A stretch of 64,000 bases of DNA from Lacibacter sediminis (GCF_014168535.1 NZ_CP060007.1:558001-622000), one strand, 5' to 3'. Counted from the stretch's first letter, positions 1 to 8,969 are shown. The notes: generated from the letters alone by a model not told the origin. Program-made: numbers and translations.

Positions 1-2
1 AT

Positions 3-1526
3 ATTTACCTCCGTTCATCTGTATTGAACCAAAGAAGTTTACTGTCGTCACAATTAGAAGGTACGCATACATTCTGGCGTGATCTGAAAGCTACCTGGAA
101 CATCAACTATTCATACAACAGCAAAGAACAACCTGATCTTCGTGTACTGACTTATGGTCGCAGCCTTGGTACAAATGATCCTTACGCTGTTAACCTGCGT
201 GGAAACAATACCAACCGTTTCTTCAGCAATCTTACTGATCATGCAGCAGGATATAATTTATCACTTGCGTATACATTCAATATCGGCAAGCAAAAGCAAA
301 CCGTTAAAGCAGGTGGTAATGCATTGGTGCGTATCCGTGATTTTAGAGCCATCATTCTTGGTTACGGAGAACCGGGTGATGCAAATCTTAACTTCCTTCC
401 TTACAACCGGATTTTTGCAAGTGAAAACTTTCTGAAAGGAAATGGTTTTGAAATGACTACTTCATTGCAGAATCCACAGGATAAATATTTTGGTATTTCT
501 GCGTTGAATGCAGGGTACTTGATGTTTGATAATAAACTGGGTGAAAAATGGCGTTTGGTATGGGGTTCACGTGTAGAAAGTTTTCAACAGTTTTTAAAAT
601 CGCAACAGCAGGGAACCGACAAAGCAGTTGTTATTAACACAGAAAAAATAGATTTCCTTCCATCTTTCAACTTAACCTATAGCCCTGTAAACAAAACAAA
701 TATTCGTATTGCGGGTTCACGCACTGTAGCAAGACCTGAGTTCCGTGAAATTGCTCCGTTTACGTTCTTCGATTTTGAAACCATTGCATCAACAGCAGGT
801 ACGCCTGATCTGAAACGCAGCAGTATTTTAAATGCCGATGTTCGTTACGAATGGTATCCACAAGCTGGTGAAGTTGTTTCAGCAGCAGCTTTCTACAAAC
901 AGTTTACTGACCCGATTGAATTGCGTTTGAACAGTGCGAGTGTGGCAACACGCCGCCAATACCAATTCCAGAATGCAGTAAATGCAGATCTATATGGTGC
1001 CGAATTTGAATTCAGAAAAAATCTTTCTTTCTTCTCTAAATCTTCTGAGTGGTTAAAACGCTTATTTATAACAGGTAACGCTTCTTTTATTTTTTCTGAA
1101 GTGTTATTGGCTAACACAGATGCTTCAGGTAATCCATTGCCTGCTTCAAGCCGTCCATTGCAAGGTCAATCACCTTATCTCGTGAATGCAGGTTTGCAGT
1201 ACGATTCAGAAGGAGGATTTGGTGCATCAATTTTATACAATAAGATAGGACAGCGTTTAGCATTGGTTGGTAATAATGATTTTGGTGATATCTATGAACG
1301 CCCACGTGACTTATTCGATATCCAGGTATCTCAAAAAGTGATCAAACGTAAAGGTGAGGTTCGTTTAACCATCAGTGATTTACTGAATCAACCCATACAA
1401 ACCTATGAGAACAGGAACAGTTCAAAAAGCTATCAGCCAGGTACGGATAAAACATTCAGTTCTTACACACCAGGTACTACGTTCACTGTTGCCTTTACTT
1501 ACGATTTTGATTTAAAAAGAAAATAA
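3..1526 (+). CDS. TonB-dependent outer membrane receptor, C-terminal part
   Basis: This is the 3' end of a gene that enters from the left edge: the frame is open upstream of position 24 (TTG), so that codon should not be taken as the start. The visible 507 residues are the beta-barrel part of a TonB-dependent receptor, with alternating aromatic/polar strands, a typical SRTVARPEFREIAPF segment about halfway, and a C-terminal strand ending in FTYDFDLKRK. Such receptors import substrates across the outer membrane using TonB energy; the plug and TonB box lie outside the window. The lipoprotein gene 35 nt downstream is probably co-transcribed and may be its surface partner. The substrate cannot be read from this part; proximity to a PhoR/PhoB-like pair makes a phosphorus compound one possibility, which is inference only. 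Confidence 0.88.
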   Translation: MYLRSSVLNQRSLLSSQLEGTHTFWRDLKATWNINYSYNSKEQPDLRVLTYGRSLGTNDPYAVNLRGNNTNRFFSNLTDHAAGYNLSLAYTFNIGKQKQTVKAGGNALVRIRDFRAIILGYGEPGDANLNFLPYNRIFASENFLKGNGFEMTTSLQNPQDKYFGISALNAGYLMFDNKLGEKWRLVWGSRVESFQQFLKSQQQGTDKAVVINTEKIDFLPSFNLTYSPVNKTNIRIAGSRTVARPEFREIAPFTFFDFETIASTAGTPDLKRSSILNADVRYEWYPQAGEVVSAAAFYKQFTDPIELRLNSASVATRRQYQFQNAVNADLYGAEFEFRKNLSFFSKSSEWLKRLFITGNASFIFSEVLLANTDASGNPLPASSRPLQGQSPYLVNAGLQYDSEGGFGASILYNKIGQRLALVGNNDFGDIYERPRDLFDIQVSQKVIKRKGEVRLTISDLLNQPIQTYENRNSSKSYQPGTDKTFSSYTPGTTFTVAFTYDFDLKRK

Positions 1527-1561
1527 ACCATCAACAAAAATAAAAACTACAAACAAAGAAT

Positions 1562-2929
1562 ATGAAACAGCTATTATGGTCTTTTGCTGCTGCTTTAACG
1601 TTAGGATTTACTGCCTGTATTAAAGTAGATATTGATGACTCAACGAACAACACCGGTACAACACCTGTTGGAACATCGTTACAGGACAAGTTTATTTCTG
1701 CTAAAACAATCTCAGGCGTCATTAACGAGAATGTGGAATTACCAAAAGGCAGATATGTTTTAAAGGGATATGTATATATCAACAACCGTGCACGTTTAAC
1801 TCTTGCAGCAGGTTCAGTAATTGTTAGTGACACAATTCAGAAAGGTGCTTTGATCATTGAGCAAAACAGCCGTTTGATCGCCGATGGTACATCAAGTGAG
1901 CCAATCATCTTTACATCTGGTAAAAAACCGGGCGAACGTAAACCGGGTGATTGGGGTGGAATTATTTTGTTAGGTAATGCACCAACAAACCGTACAACAA
2001 CACCAATTATTGAAGGCGGTGTGAATGCTGTATATGGTGGAAGTATTGCTAATGATAACAGTGGCATCATACGTTATGTGCGTATTGAGTTTGCAGGTAT
2101 TGCAGCCGATCCTAACTCAGAGATCAACGGTTTAACACTTGGTGGTGTTGGTAACGGAACAGTGATCGAAAATGTTCAGGTATCTTATGGTAATGATGAT
2201 GCGTATGAATTTTTTGGTGGAAATGTGAATTGCAAAAACCTGATCGCTTTTGCAACTGCAGATGATGATTTCGATTTTGATTTTGGGTATAACGGTCGTA
2301 TTCAGTTTGCAGTTTCCTTACGTGATCCAAAATTTGTTGATGGTGGTGATGCCGGTAATGGTATTGAGTGCGATAACGATGGCACCGGTACAGTTTCTTC
2401 TCCACGCACACGCCCTCAGTTGAGCAACTTCACATTTGTTGGTCCAAATGGCGCTGATGGTACATTGGCTAATCACAATTTCACAACACGCTTCCGTCGT
2501 TCAACTCAATTCTCTTTAACCAACTCCATTCTTATTGGTTATCAAAAAGCAGGATTTCAATTTGAAAGCGATTCAACTGCTGCTGCTTATATTGATGGTC
2601 GTTCACGTTTCCGCCACAACCTGGTGAATGCTGTAGTTGAGCCTTACAAAGTAAGCAGTACTTCATTGATCAATGCAGCAACCGTACAGGCAAAAGCAGA
2701 AGGTGTTGACAGTTGTAAAACTTATGCAAGTGCAAACGATGTAATGTTAGAGAATCCATTTAACCTGACTGCTCCTAACTTTTTACCTAAAGCAGGTAGC
2801 CCGGCTTTAGCAGGTGCAAGCTTTTACGGTTTAACAGGTTTTACAACTACAACTTATATTGGTGCGTTTGGTACAACAAACTGGATGGCAGGCTGGACAA
2901 GCTTTACTCCTCAAACAAACGTATACTAA
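1562..2929 (+). CDS. Putative lipoprotein, partner of the TonB receptor
   Basis: A 455-residue protein with a lipoprotein signal (MKQLLWSFAAALTLGFTAC, lipobox ending at Cys19), so it is probably anchored in the outer membrane. After a Thr/Asn-rich linker the body is rich in short Gly/Asn/Ile/Val repeats, such as GTVIENVQVSYGNDDAYEFFG and an acidic DDDFDFDFGYNGRIQ stretch, which suggests a right-handed parallel beta-helix. It follows the TonB receptor by 35 nt and ends just before a strong terminator, so the two form one unit. Lipoproteins next to TonB receptors often capture ligand at the surface, but no enzymatic motif is visible and I do not assign a substrate. Confidence 0.75.
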   Translation: MKQLLWSFAAALTLGFTACIKVDIDDSTNNTGTTPVGTSLQDKFISAKTISGVINENVELPKGRYVLKGYVYINNRARLTLAAGSVIVSDTIQKGALIIEQNSRLIADGTSSEPIIFTSGKKPGERKPGDWGGIILLGNAPTNRTTTPIIEGGVNAVYGGSIANDNSGIIRYVRIEFAGIAADPNSEINGLTLGGVGNGTVIENVQVSYGNDDAYEFFGGNVNCKNLIAFATADDDFDFDFGYNGRIQFAVSLRDPKFVDGGDAGNGIECDNDGTGTVSSPRTRPQLSNFTFVGPNGADGTLANHNFTTRFRRSTQFSLTNSILIGYQKAGFQFESDSTAAAYIDGRSRFRHNLVNAVVEPYKVSSTSLINAATVQAKAEGVDSCKTYASANDVMLENPFNLTAPNFLPKAGSPALAGASFYGLTGFTTTTYIGAFGTTNWMAGWTSFTPQTNVY

Positions 2930-2978
2930 GATATTACTCGAAAGAGTTCAAGGATTTCCTTAAGCAAGTATCCTCTAC

Positions 2979-3008
2979 AGCCTCCTGTTCTCAGGGGGCT
3001 TTTTTTTA
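2979..3008 (+). terminator. Intrinsic terminator after receptor/lipoprotein unit
   Basis: A 9-bp stem (AGCCTCCTG / CAGGGGGCT, one G-T pair), a TTCT loop, then eight T. It lies 50 nt after the lipoprotein stop codon and closes the receptor-lipoprotein unit. Confidence 0.88.
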
Positions 3009-3078
3009 TTGAAACCCTAAGCTTGTAGCTATTAGCAACAAGCAAAAAAAGGTTGATAGTCGGAAAGTGTATTGCTAA

Positions 3079-3098
3079 AAGCTATTGGCTAATAGCTT
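3079..3098. repeat. Perfect 8-bp inverted repeat
   Basis: AAGCTATT and AATAGCTT flank GGCT. The nearby sequence at 3021-3043 reuses the words AGCTATTAGC and ACAAGC, so this may be a small interspersed repeat rather than an operator. Confidence 0.55.
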
Positions 3099-3256
3099 GC
3101 CGCTTTTCCCCGAAATAACAATTACTACATCCTGCGGTAATACTCCGTTAAAACTGCAACTGCATCTTTACATCATCAGTAAAAAACTTAATCGTTCAGG
3201 ATAGTTTATAACAATCAATCGAGGGTTCATTTTCTCATGACTTGACTGGGAACTTC

Positions 3257-3287
3257 ACCGTTCTGATTCTTCAGGACGGTCTTTTTA
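3257..3287 (+). terminator. Second terminator-like hairpin
   Basis: Ten-base-pair stem ACCGTTCTGA / TCAGGACGGT (one G-T pair) with a TTCT loop, followed by CTTTTTATT. No plus-strand gene directly precedes it; it may be a backup terminator. Confidence 0.65.
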
Positions 3288-3380
3288 TTATATGAATAGA
3301 GTTTGCATTAGGTATGCCATATTTCCAACACGCTGACAAACCTTATGAGATTGTAATAAAAATGGCATACCTGTGGTTCC

Positions 3381-3412
3381 CTTTGCGTCATTGCTCCTTT
3401 GCGAGCTTTGCG
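3381..3412. repeat. Three CTTTGCG copies
   Basis: CTTTGCG occurs at 3381, 3397 and 3406, just past the stop codon of the minus-strand histidine kinase. I suspect a dispersed intergenic repeat of this lineage, but only this cluster is seen in the window. Confidence 0.4.
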
Positions 3413-3424
3413 TGAAACAACAAC

Positions 3425-4486
3425 TTAGTCTTCTTCAACTTCAACCCGGCCATGGAGTGTAAAACCAAATGTAGTACCCACATCTAATCGGCTGCGTACA
3501 TGCATCGTTTGTCCGTGTGCTTCCACAATATGTTTGCAAATGGAAAGTCCTAATCCGCTACCACCTTCTTTTCGGCTGCGTGCAAGATCAGTACGGTAAA
3601 AGCGTTCGAAAATGCGGGTGAGATGTTCTTCTGCTATACCAAAACCATCATCACTTATTTCAATCAACACAAGATTACCATGTGTTTTGTAAGCACTGAA
3701 GTTGATGTTTCCGTTTTGTTTACCATACTTAATGGCATTGTCAACAAGGTTGATGAGCACCATGCGTATCTTTTCTTTATCGGCATAAACAGTAATAGGT
3801 AATTCGCAACCTTTTTTAATAGCGGTTTTAATATTCTTATCAGCTGCTTTAATAGAAAGGCTGTCGAAGATCTCCTGCACCAGTTCCTGTATTACAAAGT
3901 TTTCTTTGTACAACTCCTGCTCACCGCTTTCCAGTTTCGAAATTTCATCAAGATCATCAACCAGATTTACCAACCGGTCAATATTCTTTGATGTATTCAG
4001 TAAAAATTTCTTTGCCACATCTTCTTTATGCATGGCACCGCTTAATAACGTATCAACATAGCCCTGCACTGCAAAGATGGGTGTCTTCAATTCGTGGCTG
4101 AGGTTCTGTAAAAATTCTTTGCGGTATTGCTCGTTTTGTTTGAGTGTTTCAATTTCTGCTTTCTTCTGTTCGGCCCATTTCTCCACTTCTTCACTTACTT
4201 CCTGTAAACTTTTTTCGGGTAGTAATGATTTATTGTAAAATTCTTCCCGCTTTGTAGCTTTCGTTTGTGAAATGAATTTGTAGATGAGTTTAATATGCCG
4301 GTAAATAAACCGCTCCGTAAAATACCGGATGAGCAGGTAACTGATGATGAACAGCACCACAAAACTTAACAGGGCGATCCACCAACTGCGGATAAAAAAA
4401 TAATTTGCCAGGCCAACCAGTAATGAAATGGTGAATGCGTTGATGGCAGCAACCTGAATAGGGTTTATCTGACGGGAGTTGAGCAT
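3425..4486 (-). CDS. PhoR-like sensor histidine kinase
   Basis: A 353-residue membrane histidine kinase. Two hydrophobic segments (about 12-30 and 35-55) are separated by only a few residues, so there is essentially no periplasmic sensor domain. A charged linker leads to the HisKA domain with the phospho-acceptor in NLSHELKTP (His131), then the HATPase domain with N box (NLVDNAIKYG), G1 box (DDGFGI), F box (RIFERFYRTD) and G2 box (GGSGLGLSICKHIVEAHG). It lies 39 nt behind the response regulator and is its cognate kinase. The architecture resembles PhoR, whose signal comes through partner proteins, but no phosphate-transport genes are in the window, so the stimulus is not assigned. Confidence 0.9.
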   Translation of the reverse strand: MLNSRQINPIQVAAINAFTISLLVGLANYFFIRSWWIALLSFVVLFIISYLLIRYFTERFIYRHIKLIYKFISQTKATKREEFYNKSLLPEKSLQEVSEEVEKWAEQKKAEIETLKQNEQYRKEFLQNLSHELKTPIFAVQGYVDTLLSGAMHKEDVAKKFLLNTSKNIDRLVNLVDDLDEISKLESGEQELYKENFVIQELVQEIFDSLSIKAADKNIKTAIKKGCELPITVYADKEKIRMVLINLVDNAIKYGKQNGNINFSAYKTHGNLVLIEISDDGFGIAEEHLTRIFERFYRTDLARSRKEGGSGLGLSICKHIVEAHGQTMHVRSRLDVGTTFGFTLHGRVEVEED

Positions 4487-4525
4487 GCTGTTTGTTGTTT
4501 AAGAACAAACAAATGTAAACACGAA

Positions 4526-5212
4526 TTATGTTGTGCCAAGTTCAAACTTATAACCAACACCTTTCACGGTGGTAATACAATCGATGTTTAGTTTTTGTCT
4601 GATCTTGCGGATGTGTACATCAATGGTACGGTCGCCCACAATTACATCGGCGCCCCACACCTGGTTCAATATTTCATGACGAAGAAACACACGGCCGGGT
4701 TTTGAAGCAAGCAACGCCAGCAATTCAAATTCCTTTTTGGCAAGGATAATATCCTGCCCGTTGTATTTAACCAGGAACTGTTCTTTATCGATTTGCAGAT
4801 CGCCCACTTTAATAATGGTCTCATCACCTTTGAATGTGCGACGGAAGAGTGCGTTCACCCGGCTGATGAGAACTTTTGGGCTGATGGGTTTGCTCACATA
4901 ATCATCGGCACCCATTTCGAGTCCTTTGATATGATTGGCTTCATCATTCAATGCAGTGAGCATAATAATGCGTGTATCTGCAAAGTCAGGTTGAGATCGT
5001 AAGATCTGGCAAACCTCCATACCGGATTTGCGTGGCATCATTACATCGAGAATAATAAGATCGGGCTGCTGTTGTTTGGCGGTATGCAGGGCTTCGTCGC
5101 CATCTTTTGCCTTCACAACCGTGTATCCTTCAACTGTTAGATTGTATTCTAAAATTTCGAGAATATCCGGCTCGTCGTCGGCAATAAGAATTTTTTTTCC
5201 TTTGGGCTCCAT
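4526..5212 (-). CDS. PhoB/OmpR-family response regulator
   Basis: A 228-residue regulator. The receiver domain (about 7-120) has the acidic pair Asp12/Asp13, the phospho-acceptor Asp56 in LIILDVMMP, and the conserved Lys in DDYVSKP. The C-terminal winged-helix DNA-binding domain (about 130-226) carries RTIDVHIRKIRQKL and VKGVGYKFE. It is first in a two-gene unit with the kinase at 3425-4486, the usual PhoB-PhoR order. Its ATG lies 10 nt past a TAnnTTTG element. Phosphate control is plausible from family resemblance but not shown. Confidence 0.92.
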   Translation of the reverse strand: MEPKGKKILIADDEPDILEILEYNLTVEGYTVVKAKDGDEALHTAKQQQPDLIILDVMMPRKSGMEVCQILRSQPDFADTRIIMLTALNDEANHIKGLEMGADDYVSKPISPKVLISRVNALFRRTFKGDETIIKVGDLQIDKEQFLVKYNGQDIILAKKEFELLALLASKPGRVFLRHEILNQVWGADVIVGDRTIDVHIRKIRQKLNIDCITTVKGVGYKFELGTT

Positions 5213-5222
5213 GACTGTGCTG

Positions 5223-5250
5223 CAAATTTAGATGCATGCTTCCATGCAAA
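5223..5250 (-). promoter_or_regulatory. Promoter of the PhoB-like gene with internal inverted repeat
   Basis: On the minus strand the -7 element TAAATTTG (5230 to 5223) is preceded, 16 nt away, by TTTG (5250 to 5247), matching the Bacteroidota -33/-7 layout. The spacer contains a perfect inverted repeat TGCATG-CTTC-CATGCA (5233-5248), well placed as an operator, perhaps for autoregulation. Confidence 0.6.
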
Positions 5251-5354
5251 GACCAAGGTAATATTATAAAATTGTTAACGAGTTTTAGCGCTTTGGGCAT
5301 GTTTTTGTTAGGATACCGGTTGCACTGCCTCGCTGCTGATTGAAAAATAGAGGC

Positions 5355-5362
5355 TAATTTTG
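5355..5362 (+). promoter_or_regulatory. -7 element TAATTTTG, six nt before ATG 5369
   Basis: TAATTTTG matches TAnnTTTG and ends six nt before ATG 5369. It supports that ATG over the in-frame TTG at 5360, which would overlap the promoter, and implies a very short or absent 5' leader. Confidence 0.55.
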
Positions 5363-5368
5363 TACACA

Positions 5369-7552
5369 ATGAGAAAATACATACTCACAACTTTGCTTAC
5401 CTGTTCTGTTTTTGCAGCCGTAGCACAAAACAGGATTACGTTTGATACTTCGAAGATTGATATCCCGATGACACGTGTTATCTGGCATGAGAATATTGAC
5501 AAAGAACAAAAACGTACCGACCGTGTTGATGGTAAGATCGATAATTTCCTGAAGCTTACGAATAATGAAGATCTGAATATCCAGATCACCGATGTGATCC
5601 TGCGCCGTGTGGATGAATTACAGATCGATATCGAACGCATGGAAGGCGATAATAATTACAAGATCGGTCAGTTGCGTTCAGTTCGTGAATTGTTGCAGGC
5701 CATTGCTATCCGTGCCAAGGATAAAGAGATCGCTCCGCTTATTCCGCAACTGTTCAATAGTTATGAAGAATGTATGCGCAGGCAACAGGCGGGTGAAAGC
5801 CTGATGCCTGTTTTTGAAAAATTGCCTTACCAGGGTGCTGAAGTATTATCAACCATCTTTATTCAGGCAAAAGAATTACCTGAGATAAAGAAGATGGTGT
5901 TCCTGAAAAAAGCAAAGATCAATCCTTCATCTATTCTATCGGGTATTGCTCCGTTTGAGAACGAACCCTTTGCCGATAGTTTGATTGTATTGGCTGCTGA
6001 TAAAATCCCATTGGAAGTTTATACCTACGCACAGGCAACAAAAACAGTGGCAGCAAGAATCATCCGTCGAAATACAAACCCGAAAGTTCAAACCATTGCA
6101 AGGCTTAGCAGCATCATGAACGGTACATTGTTCCTGCCATTCCTTGATGAGTTGTTGAATAAACAATTAGAGATCGATGATATAAAGGCGGTGGTTGAAA
6201 ATGAACTCGCCTATTACAAGTTACTGGTGAAAACGCAGGTGAAATATTACAACCGTATTTCAGCCGGAGACACACCTGTTTTAGCACCGGTATTATTTCA
6301 AATGCTGGAACGTAAAGCAACCGATGTGTTTGTGAATGTGATGAATGATCTGCATGATTCGCCTGATGCAGTGCGTATGCGTGTAAGCGATCCGCTTAGT
6401 TCAGAAGAAATTTATTACCTCATTGTTACAACAGAAGAAGTGATCTATACCAGTACATATACCAAACTGTACGATCGTATGATGACCCGCTTCCCCGGCA
6501 GAAGAAGTGATTCATTGCTGATGACGGTTCACTTCGACCGTTTCAAGAAGTTTATCAAAATGGCGGCGAACTATAACCGTCTTGATGATTTTCTGAAATC
6601 AATGCCAGAGTTACGGAGCACACAGTTGATGCATGCATTTGTAAATGGTTTACAAAAAACAAACTCCCTCGAAGATGCAGTGGATGTGGCCGATAGTTAT
6701 GGAAGTATCACAAATGTTGATCTGCAAAAGTTTTTGAAGCAACAGGTAAAACAGAACTATGAAAAGAGTTTGCAGGAGAAAGACCGTAAAGGAGAGGTGA
6801 TTTATAATATTCTGCAAACACTGTTTAAGTCTGCTTCAGACCCATCCATGGACCTGTCGGCTATACTTGGTATACCGCCGGTATATAAAGTAGATTACAG
6901 CAGTATTGCAAGTGATAGTGGTGGTGTGGTGCAACATGTTTTCTTTTATGGTGATGAAGATGGCATTACTTCTTTCCGCAACTTCATGGGTATGTTCAAT
7001 GGTAAACCAGAATGGAAAGTGGTAACAGGCAAAGAATGGGTAACCATCAATTCAACAAAAGGGAAACCCTACACGATCTATGCAAACCTTCCGCTCGATT
7101 ACAAACAGGATCTCGACGCCAAAGCACAGGAAAGCCTGATCAATTATCTTACAAAGAATAATATCAATCCTTCAATTGTTGTACATCGTGGACACAGTTA
7201 CCACTTGAAATATACGATTCAGCAAATGTTGCCTTCATCACGAATTGTGATGTTAGGCTCATGCGGCGGTTACCAGAACCTGGCAAAAATTTTAAATGTA
7301 AATGAAGATGCCCATATCATCTCCACCAAGCAGGTAGGTAGTTATTCGGTAAACGAACCAATCCTGCGGGCGTTGAATGAAGATATCCGCAACGGAAAGA
7401 ATATTGAATGGATCCCCATCTGGCAGCAGATCACAGCATCAGTCAAGAGTGATCCGAAAGCAAGTGAACTCATGAAAGACTATGTGCCACCGCATAAAAA
7501 TCTTGGTGCCATCTTTATTAAAGCATACCGCAAAGCAACAGGTGAAATGTAA
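5369..7552 (+). CDS. Large secreted protein of unknown function with possible C-terminal His/Cys domain
   Basis: A 727-residue protein with a clear signal peptide (MRKYILTTLLTCSVFAAVAQ), so periplasmic or secreted. Most of it is predicted helical and polar, without a motif I recognise. The last ~130 residues differ: a hydrophobic run leads to VVHRGHSYH (His606, His609) and a second, RIVMLGSC, leads to GSCGGYQ (Cys632). Hydrophobic blocks before a His and a Cys are a hallmark of clan CD cysteine peptidases (caspases, gingipains), but the exact HG dipeptide is absent and His-Cys spacing is short, so this is only a suggestion. It is divergent from the PhoB-like gene. A 15-nt palindrome lies just downstream. 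Function unknown. Confidence 0.8.
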   Translation: MRKYILTTLLTCSVFAAVAQNRITFDTSKIDIPMTRVIWHENIDKEQKRTDRVDGKIDNFLKLTNNEDLNIQITDVILRRVDELQIDIERMEGDNNYKIGQLRSVRELLQAIAIRAKDKEIAPLIPQLFNSYEECMRRQQAGESLMPVFEKLPYQGAEVLSTIFIQAKELPEIKKMVFLKKAKINPSSILSGIAPFENEPFADSLIVLAADKIPLEVYTYAQATKTVAARIIRRNTNPKVQTIARLSSIMNGTLFLPFLDELLNKQLEIDDIKAVVENELAYYKLLVKTQVKYYNRISAGDTPVLAPVLFQMLERKATDVFVNVMNDLHDSPDAVRMRVSDPLSSEEIYYLIVTTEEVIYTSTYTKLYDRMMTRFPGRRSDSLLMTVHFDRFKKFIKMAANYNRLDDFLKSMPELRSTQLMHAFVNGLQKTNSLEDAVDVADSYGSITNVDLQKFLKQQVKQNYEKSLQEKDRKGEVIYNILQTLFKSASDPSMDLSAILGIPPVYKVDYSSIASDSGGVVQHVFFYGDEDGITSFRNFMGMFNGKPEWKVVTGKEWVTINSTKGKPYTIYANLPLDYKQDLDAKAQESLINYLTKNNINPSIVVHRGHSYHLKYTIQQMLPSSRIVMLGSCGGYQNLAKILNVNEDAHIISTKQVGSYSVNEPILRALNEDIRNGKNIEWIPIWQQITASVKSDPKASELMKDYVPPHKNLGAIFIKAYRKATGEM

Positions 7553-7558
7553 TTTGGC

Positions 7559-7573
7559 CGGGTGAGTCACCCG
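7559..7573. repeat. 15-nt hyphenated palindrome
   Basis: CGGGTGA-G-TCACCCG, seven nt after the stop of the preceding gene and 29 nt before the next. No T run follows, so it is a poor terminator; it may be a short interspersed palindrome or a protein-binding site. Confidence 0.5.
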
Positions 7574-7602
7574 CCGCAAAAAACATTTATCTTCCCGTTG
7601 CT

Positions 7603-8874
7603 TTGAGTCAACAACTAAATACCCCTTCAACGTTTTCAGCTAAGCAAATTGCAGCAGCAGTTTACTTAGCTGTTGTTGTTTTTTTTACCTACGCTTCCAT
7701 CTTTGCTTTCCGTAAGCCATTTACCGTTGCCACATTTGATGGCTTGAAATTCTGGAATGTATCTTATCAAACCTTGCTCATCATCAGCCAGGTAATTGGT
7801 TACATGCTCAGTAAATTTTATGGGATCAAATTCATATCTGAATTAAAGCGACAAGGCCGTTGGAAAACGAGTTTGCTCATGGTGGGTGTGGCATGGTTAA
7901 GCTTGTTGCTGTTTGCAGTAATTCCTGCGCCATTTGGAATGCTTTGTTTTCTGATCAATGGTTTTACACTTGGTTTTATGTGGGGTGTGGTGTTCAGTTA
8001 TGTGGAAGGAAGAAGGGCAACTGATTTTATTGGCGTAGTGCTCGCCGTTAGTTTCATTTTTGCAGGTGGGTTCAGCAGGAGTGTAGGCAAATGGCTATTG
8101 CTCGATTGGAATGTTAGTGAATACTGGATGCCGTTTGCAACGGCTACTTTGTTTGCCGTTCCATTGATTATTTTTTATGTCTTGTTAGAGAAAGCAGCTT
8201 TCCCCGATGCTGATGATGTAGCTGAACGAACTGTTCGTCAACCAATGAATCAACCGGAACGTAAAAAGTTTTTGCAAAAGTTCAGCGCAGGTGTTATTGC
8301 ATTTGTGATCATCTATTTATTACTCACCATTATGCGTGATCTGCGTGATAATTACATGGGCAATATGTGGACGGAGCTTGGCTATGGCGGCAATGCTTCG
8401 GTGTTTGCAAAAACTGAAACCATTACTTCGTTGGCGGTACTTGGGTTGATTGGAATGCTGGTGTTTGTTCGTAAGAATATGCGTGCTTTCAGGATCATTC
8501 ATGTGTTGTTGATCGTTGGATTTTTATTGACGGGCATTGCTTCTTTCTTATTCAGGCAATCATTACTTGATGGAGCTTTGTGGATGCAGCTCACCGGTTT
8601 AGGTCTTTATATTTCTTATGTGTTATTTAATAGTGTATTCTTTGAACGATTACTTGCATCATTCAGCATTGCCGGTAATGTCGGGTTCTTAATTTATACG
8701 GCTGACGCATGGGGTTATCTCGGCAGCATTTCAGTGATGCTCACAAAAGAATTACTCAAACTTCAATTGAACTGGGTTTCGTTTTATTCGCAGTTGGTGA
8801 TTGTATTTGCAGCGGTGGGCGTGCTGGCCAGTTTATTTTCACTCATCTACTTCAACCGCAAATACAAATCGTAG
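7603..8874 (+). CDS. DUF5690 family multi-pass membrane protein (MFS-like)
   Basis: A 423-residue integral membrane protein with about 11-12 hydrophobic helices in two halves joined by a charged loop near residues 200-220. The N-terminal YASIFAFRKPFTVATF segment and overall layout match the Bacteroidota DUF5690 family, distantly related to major facilitator transporters. No substrate is known to me. The start is TTG at 7603; the first in-frame ATG is far inside a membrane segment, so TTG is preferred. The preceding gene ends 50 nt upstream and could be co-transcribed. Confidence 0.78.
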   Translation: MSQQLNTPSTFSAKQIAAAVYLAVVVFFTYASIFAFRKPFTVATFDGLKFWNVSYQTLLIISQVIGYMLSKFYGIKFISELKRQGRWKTSLLMVGVAWLSLLLFAVIPAPFGMLCFLINGFTLGFMWGVVFSYVEGRRATDFIGVVLAVSFIFAGGFSRSVGKWLLLDWNVSEYWMPFATATLFAVPLIIFYVLLEKAAFPDADDVAERTVRQPMNQPERKKFLQKFSAGVIAFVIIYLLLTIMRDLRDNYMGNMWTELGYGGNASVFAKTETITSLAVLGLIGMLVFVRKNMRAFRIIHVLLIVGFLLTGIASFLFRQSLLDGALWMQLTGLGLYISYVLFNSVFFERLLASFSIAGNVGFLIYTADAWGYLGSISVMLTKELLKLQLNWVSFYSQLVIVFAAVGVLASLFSLIYFNRKYKS

Positions 8875-8920
8875 AACTTGCCATTCATCCTTTTTAGCTT
8901 CCGGTTAATAGCCTGAATTG

Positions 8921-8949
8921 TTGCTGCAAAACGAAAGCGTTTAACTTTG
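8921..8949 (+). promoter_or_regulatory. Promoter of the ABC exporter
   Basis: TTG (8921-8923), 18 nt, then TAACTTTG (8942-8949), matching the Bacteroidota -33/-7 pattern. The TTG start codon at 8970 follows 20 nt later. Confidence 0.6.
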
Positions 8950-8969
8950 CCGCTAAATTGTAAAAAGGC

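Larger units (their letters stand above)
2930..3424. other. Gene-free stretch with terminators and inverted repeats
   Basis: No coding frame is credible here. The stretch holds two terminator-like hairpins (2979 and 3257), a perfect 8-bp inverted repeat AAGCTATT-GGCT-AATAGCTT (3079-3098), a smaller GCTTGT/ACAAGC hairpin (3021-3043), an 11-bp inverted repeat AGGTATGCCAT / ATGGCATACCT (3310-3320 and 3362-3372), and three CTTTGCG copies (3381-3412). It separates the converging receptor unit and histidine kinase gene. Confidence 0.7.
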
